From NCBI GenBank assembly GCA_044361315.1, contig JBIKJA010000004.1, positions 154,553 to 218,552 of the forward strand: a stretch of DNA of 64,000 nucleotides, read 5' to 3'. Numbering within the stretch: the stretch's first letter is position 1; each line of letters starts with the position of its first letter. The DNA comes from Crocinitomix sp044361315 (GTDB taxonomy: Bacteria > Bacteroidota > Bacteroidia > Flavobacteriales_D > Crocinitomicaceae). Below are positions 62,437 to 64,000 of this stretch, piece after piece. The position numbers were made by a program, and so were the translations under genes. The notes below the pieces were generated by a model that searched no databases, was not told the DNA's origin, and saw only the letters and a list, made by a program, of their open reading frames with translations.

Positions 62437-62799
62437 ATGGCAGAACACAATGCATTAGGCGAACGTGGCGAAAAAATAGCCCTTGACTATCTTTTGGAGA
62501 GAGGATATTTATTACTGGAAAAAAATTTTAGATTCAAGCACCTCGAAGCCGATTTAATTATGAAATTGGATGAATTGTTGGTAGTAGTCGAAGTCAAAAC
62601 CCGTCAATCTGATTTTATGGCTGCGCCAGAAATCACCGTCACTCGGAAAAAACAAAAGGGGATTATTAAAGTAGCTAATGCCTATATTTTTGACAATGAC
62701 CTCGATTGTGAAACTCGGTTTGATATTATTTCTATTATCACGAATGAGAAAGAAACCACTATCGAACATATTGCGGATGCTTTTTATCCAACGCTTTAA
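62437..62799 (+). CDS. yraN: YraN family (UPF0102) endonuclease-like protein
   Basis: 120 residues, typical length. N-terminal NALGERGEKIALDYLLERGYLLLEKNFRFKHLEADLI, then LLVVVEVKTRQSDF with the E-x-K metal/catalytic core of the endonuclease-like fold, and ITVTRKKQKGIIKVANAYIF. The family is predicted to process DNA junctions, but its function is not settled. The start ATG follows a TATCTTTC box (62420-62427) by only nine bases. Confidence 0.9.
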   Translation: MAEHNALGERGEKIALDYLLERGYLLLEKNFRFKHLEADLIMKLDELLVVVEVKTRQSDFMAAPEITVTRKKQKGIIKVANAYIFDNDLDCETRFDIISIITNEKETTIEHIADAFYPTL

Positions 62800-62898
62800 T
62801 TTCGAAAGATTTTTTCATTTTAACTTGTCGTTATCAACTCAATGATTTGATACAAGTTATTCATTATTTTGTTAACTTCGTTGGATAAAACAAATGCT

Positions 62899-64000
62899 AT
62901 GAGACATAATTATTTTTTTAACAGGATTGTCGTATTGTTGGCGATTCTTGGTGTGTCAAATTTAAAGGCACAAGTTACCACTTTTGCATACACAGGTGCG
63001 ATACAGACTTACACGGTTCCTCCTGGGGTTACAAGTGTCCAAATTGAAACTTGGGGAGCAGAAGGCGGAACAGGAACTTTCGGTGGGATTACTCCAACTG
63101 CTGGACTTGGGGGCTATGCAATCGGAAATCTAACAGTAATTCCTGGGCAAATATTAAATGTGTATGTTGGAGGAAGAGGGTTTTCTTCAGGTGCTGGTGG
63201 ATATAACGGTGGTGGTATGGCTGGAACCAGCTATGGCGCTGCTGGCGGTGGTGCTTCAGATGTTCGAGTTTCACCTTATGGTTTGAGTAATCGCGTCATC
63301 GTTGGTGGTGGAGGCGGCGGCGCTGCTTTTGGATCAAGTCCAAATGATGGGGGAAATGGTGGTGGATTAGTAGCTTTACCTGGAGAAACTGGAGGCGGAT
63401 TCGTTGGCGGCGGCGGTGGAACACAAGTTGCTGGCGGTGCTGCAGGATGTTGCTATGGTTCCGCAACGGCTGGTGTTTTTGGTATTGGTGGTGGTCCTGG
63501 TGATTATCATAATGCTGGCGGCGGTGGAGGCTGGTATGGTGGTGGTTCAGGTGCTGGACAGGCTGGTGCTGGTGGGGGATCTTCTTATATCGGTGGGGTT
63601 ACTTCTGGTGTTACTACGCCTGGTCTTAGAGCTGGAAATGGTCAAGTAATTATTACAGTGCTTTGTTCCCCAATGACCTTATTTGTTTCCGATTACGAAA
63701 TTTGTTTAGGTGAATCGGTGACCATGGATGCTGACGGAGCTGGGACAATCTCTTGGACAGGTGGCGTTGTAAATGGCGTTCCATATACACCAGCAAGTAC
63801 AGGCACATTTACCTATAATGCAACTAGTTCATCTCCTACAGATTGCGGTTTGACTGTTGAGATTCTTGTCAATGAACTTCCAAATGTAACCGCTTCGGTT
63901 GATGAAACAGAGATTTGTTTAGGCGAATCAGTAATTTTCTCAAACAGTGGAGCAGATACATATACATGGGATCCTGCGGATGTAACGGCTGGCGATCCAT
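62899..64000 (+). CDS. glycine-rich secreted protein, 3' end outside window (paralogue of 6915)
   Basis: 367 codons from ATG 62899 to the window edge, no stop. Signal peptide (MRHNYFFNRIVVLLAILGVSNLKAQ) ends at the same kind of A-Q site as the 6915 protein. The entry block YTVPPGVTSVQIETWGAEGGTG matches YTVPPGVTSIRIEALGAQGASG of the 6915 protein, and the Gly-rich domain, the LCxP junction (about 254) and the first Ig-like repeats with the same pattern also align. The missing C-terminal part would be expected to hold the same Ig/SprB repeats and a T9SS sorting domain. Predicted to be exported via T9SS. Confidence 0.8.
   Translation, partial: MRHNYFFNRIVVLLAILGVSNLKAQVTTFAYTGAIQTYTVPPGVTSVQIETWGAEGGTGTFGGITPTAGLGGYAIGNLTVIPGQILNVYVGGRGFSSGAGGYNGGGMAGTSYGAAGGGASDVRVSPYGLSNRVIVGGGGGGAAFGSSPNDGGNGGGLVALPGETGGGFVGGGGGTQVAGGAAGCCYGSATAGVFGIGGGPGDYHNAGGGGGWYGGGSGAGQAGAGGGSSYIGGVTSGVTTPGLRAGNGQVIITVLCSPMTLFVSDYEICLGESVTMDADGAGTISWTGGVVNGVPYTPASTGTFTYNATSSSPTDCGLTVEILVNELPNVTASVDETEICLGESVIFSNSGADTYTWDPADVTAGDP

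Noticed and set aside
1..64000. tRNA, rRNA and insertion-sequence genes
   Set aside because: None recognised by eye: no cloverleaf with the TTCGA-type arm, no rRNA signature and no transposase frame. A tRNA or Rfam scan could still find a small RNA.

Overview
The window is AT-rich chromosomal DNA from a member of the Bacteroidetes, most likely a Flavobacteriales species related to Crocinitomicaceae/Cryomorphaceae (lineage is inference). The supporting signs are many secreted proteins with type IX secretion (T9SS) C-terminal sorting domains, a SprE/PorW-like T9SS lipoprotein, a fused MurF-alanine racemase, a DUF4290 protein beside murA, promoter boxes of the flavobacterial TTTG/TAnnTTTG type, and almost no Shine-Dalgarno sequences. 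No rRNA, tRNA, CRISPR array or intact insertion sequence was seen.

Layout. 1-5 kb: a truncated secreted protein, an alkaline-phosphatase-superfamily enzyme, MurF-Alr and thymidine kinase. 4.5-11.5 kb: a helical/proline-rich protein, an M28 peptidase, a glycine-rich T9SS protein, a BNR/YCF48-like T9SS protein and a sterol-desaturase-type diiron enzyme. 11.5-21.3 kb: 2-amino-3-ketobutyrate CoA ligase, a lipoprotein, a CrtZ-like hydroxylase, the prs-rplY-pth group, an aminopeptidase P/hydrolase pair and the SprE/PorW-like TPR lipoprotein. 21.4-26.6 kb: two T9SS cargo proteins (one an esterase) and two membrane proteins, one UbiA-like. 26.6-31.6 kb: hemL, then kynU, a 71-residue membrane protein and kmo (kynurenine pathway), then an envelope protein. 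32.9-39.5 kb: a duplicated two-gene cassette, each copy a small secreted cysteine protein followed by a large secreted protein. The two large proteins share their N-terminal region but one ends in a type B and the other in a type A sorting domain. 39.6-49.6 kb: TonB, a membrane protein, a RidA-family protein resembling 2-aminomuconate deaminase, a TPR protein, an M1 peptidase, a DUF255 lipoprotein, DUF4290 and murA (with Asp in place of the catalytic Cys).

49.7-57.8 kb is the accessory-looking part. It holds a protein built from six KIRTYTSEDWDYWE-type repeats, a decayed YfbK/vWA gene, an XRE regulator, a membrane protein, a run of tiny lipoproteins with duplicated leaders, a protein made of five exact 13-residue DxDGDG repeats, a FISUMP lipoprotein, a papain-fold-like cysteine protein and a decayed gene that probably ends in a T9SS domain. 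57.8-64 kb returns to ordinary content: DUF3078 protein, MscL, a saccharopine dehydrogenase family enzyme, an outer-membrane protein, YraN and the 5' part of a second glycine-rich protein paralogous to the one at 6.9 kb.

The recurring theme is the cell envelope: peptidoglycan precursor synthesis (murF-alr, murA), secretion (SprE/PorW-like protein plus at least six cargo proteins) and iron/nutrient energising (TonB). A second theme is amino-acid degradation: tryptophan via kynU, kmo and possibly the RidA protein; threonine/glycine via kbl; lysine possibly via the saccharopine dehydrogenase family enzyme.
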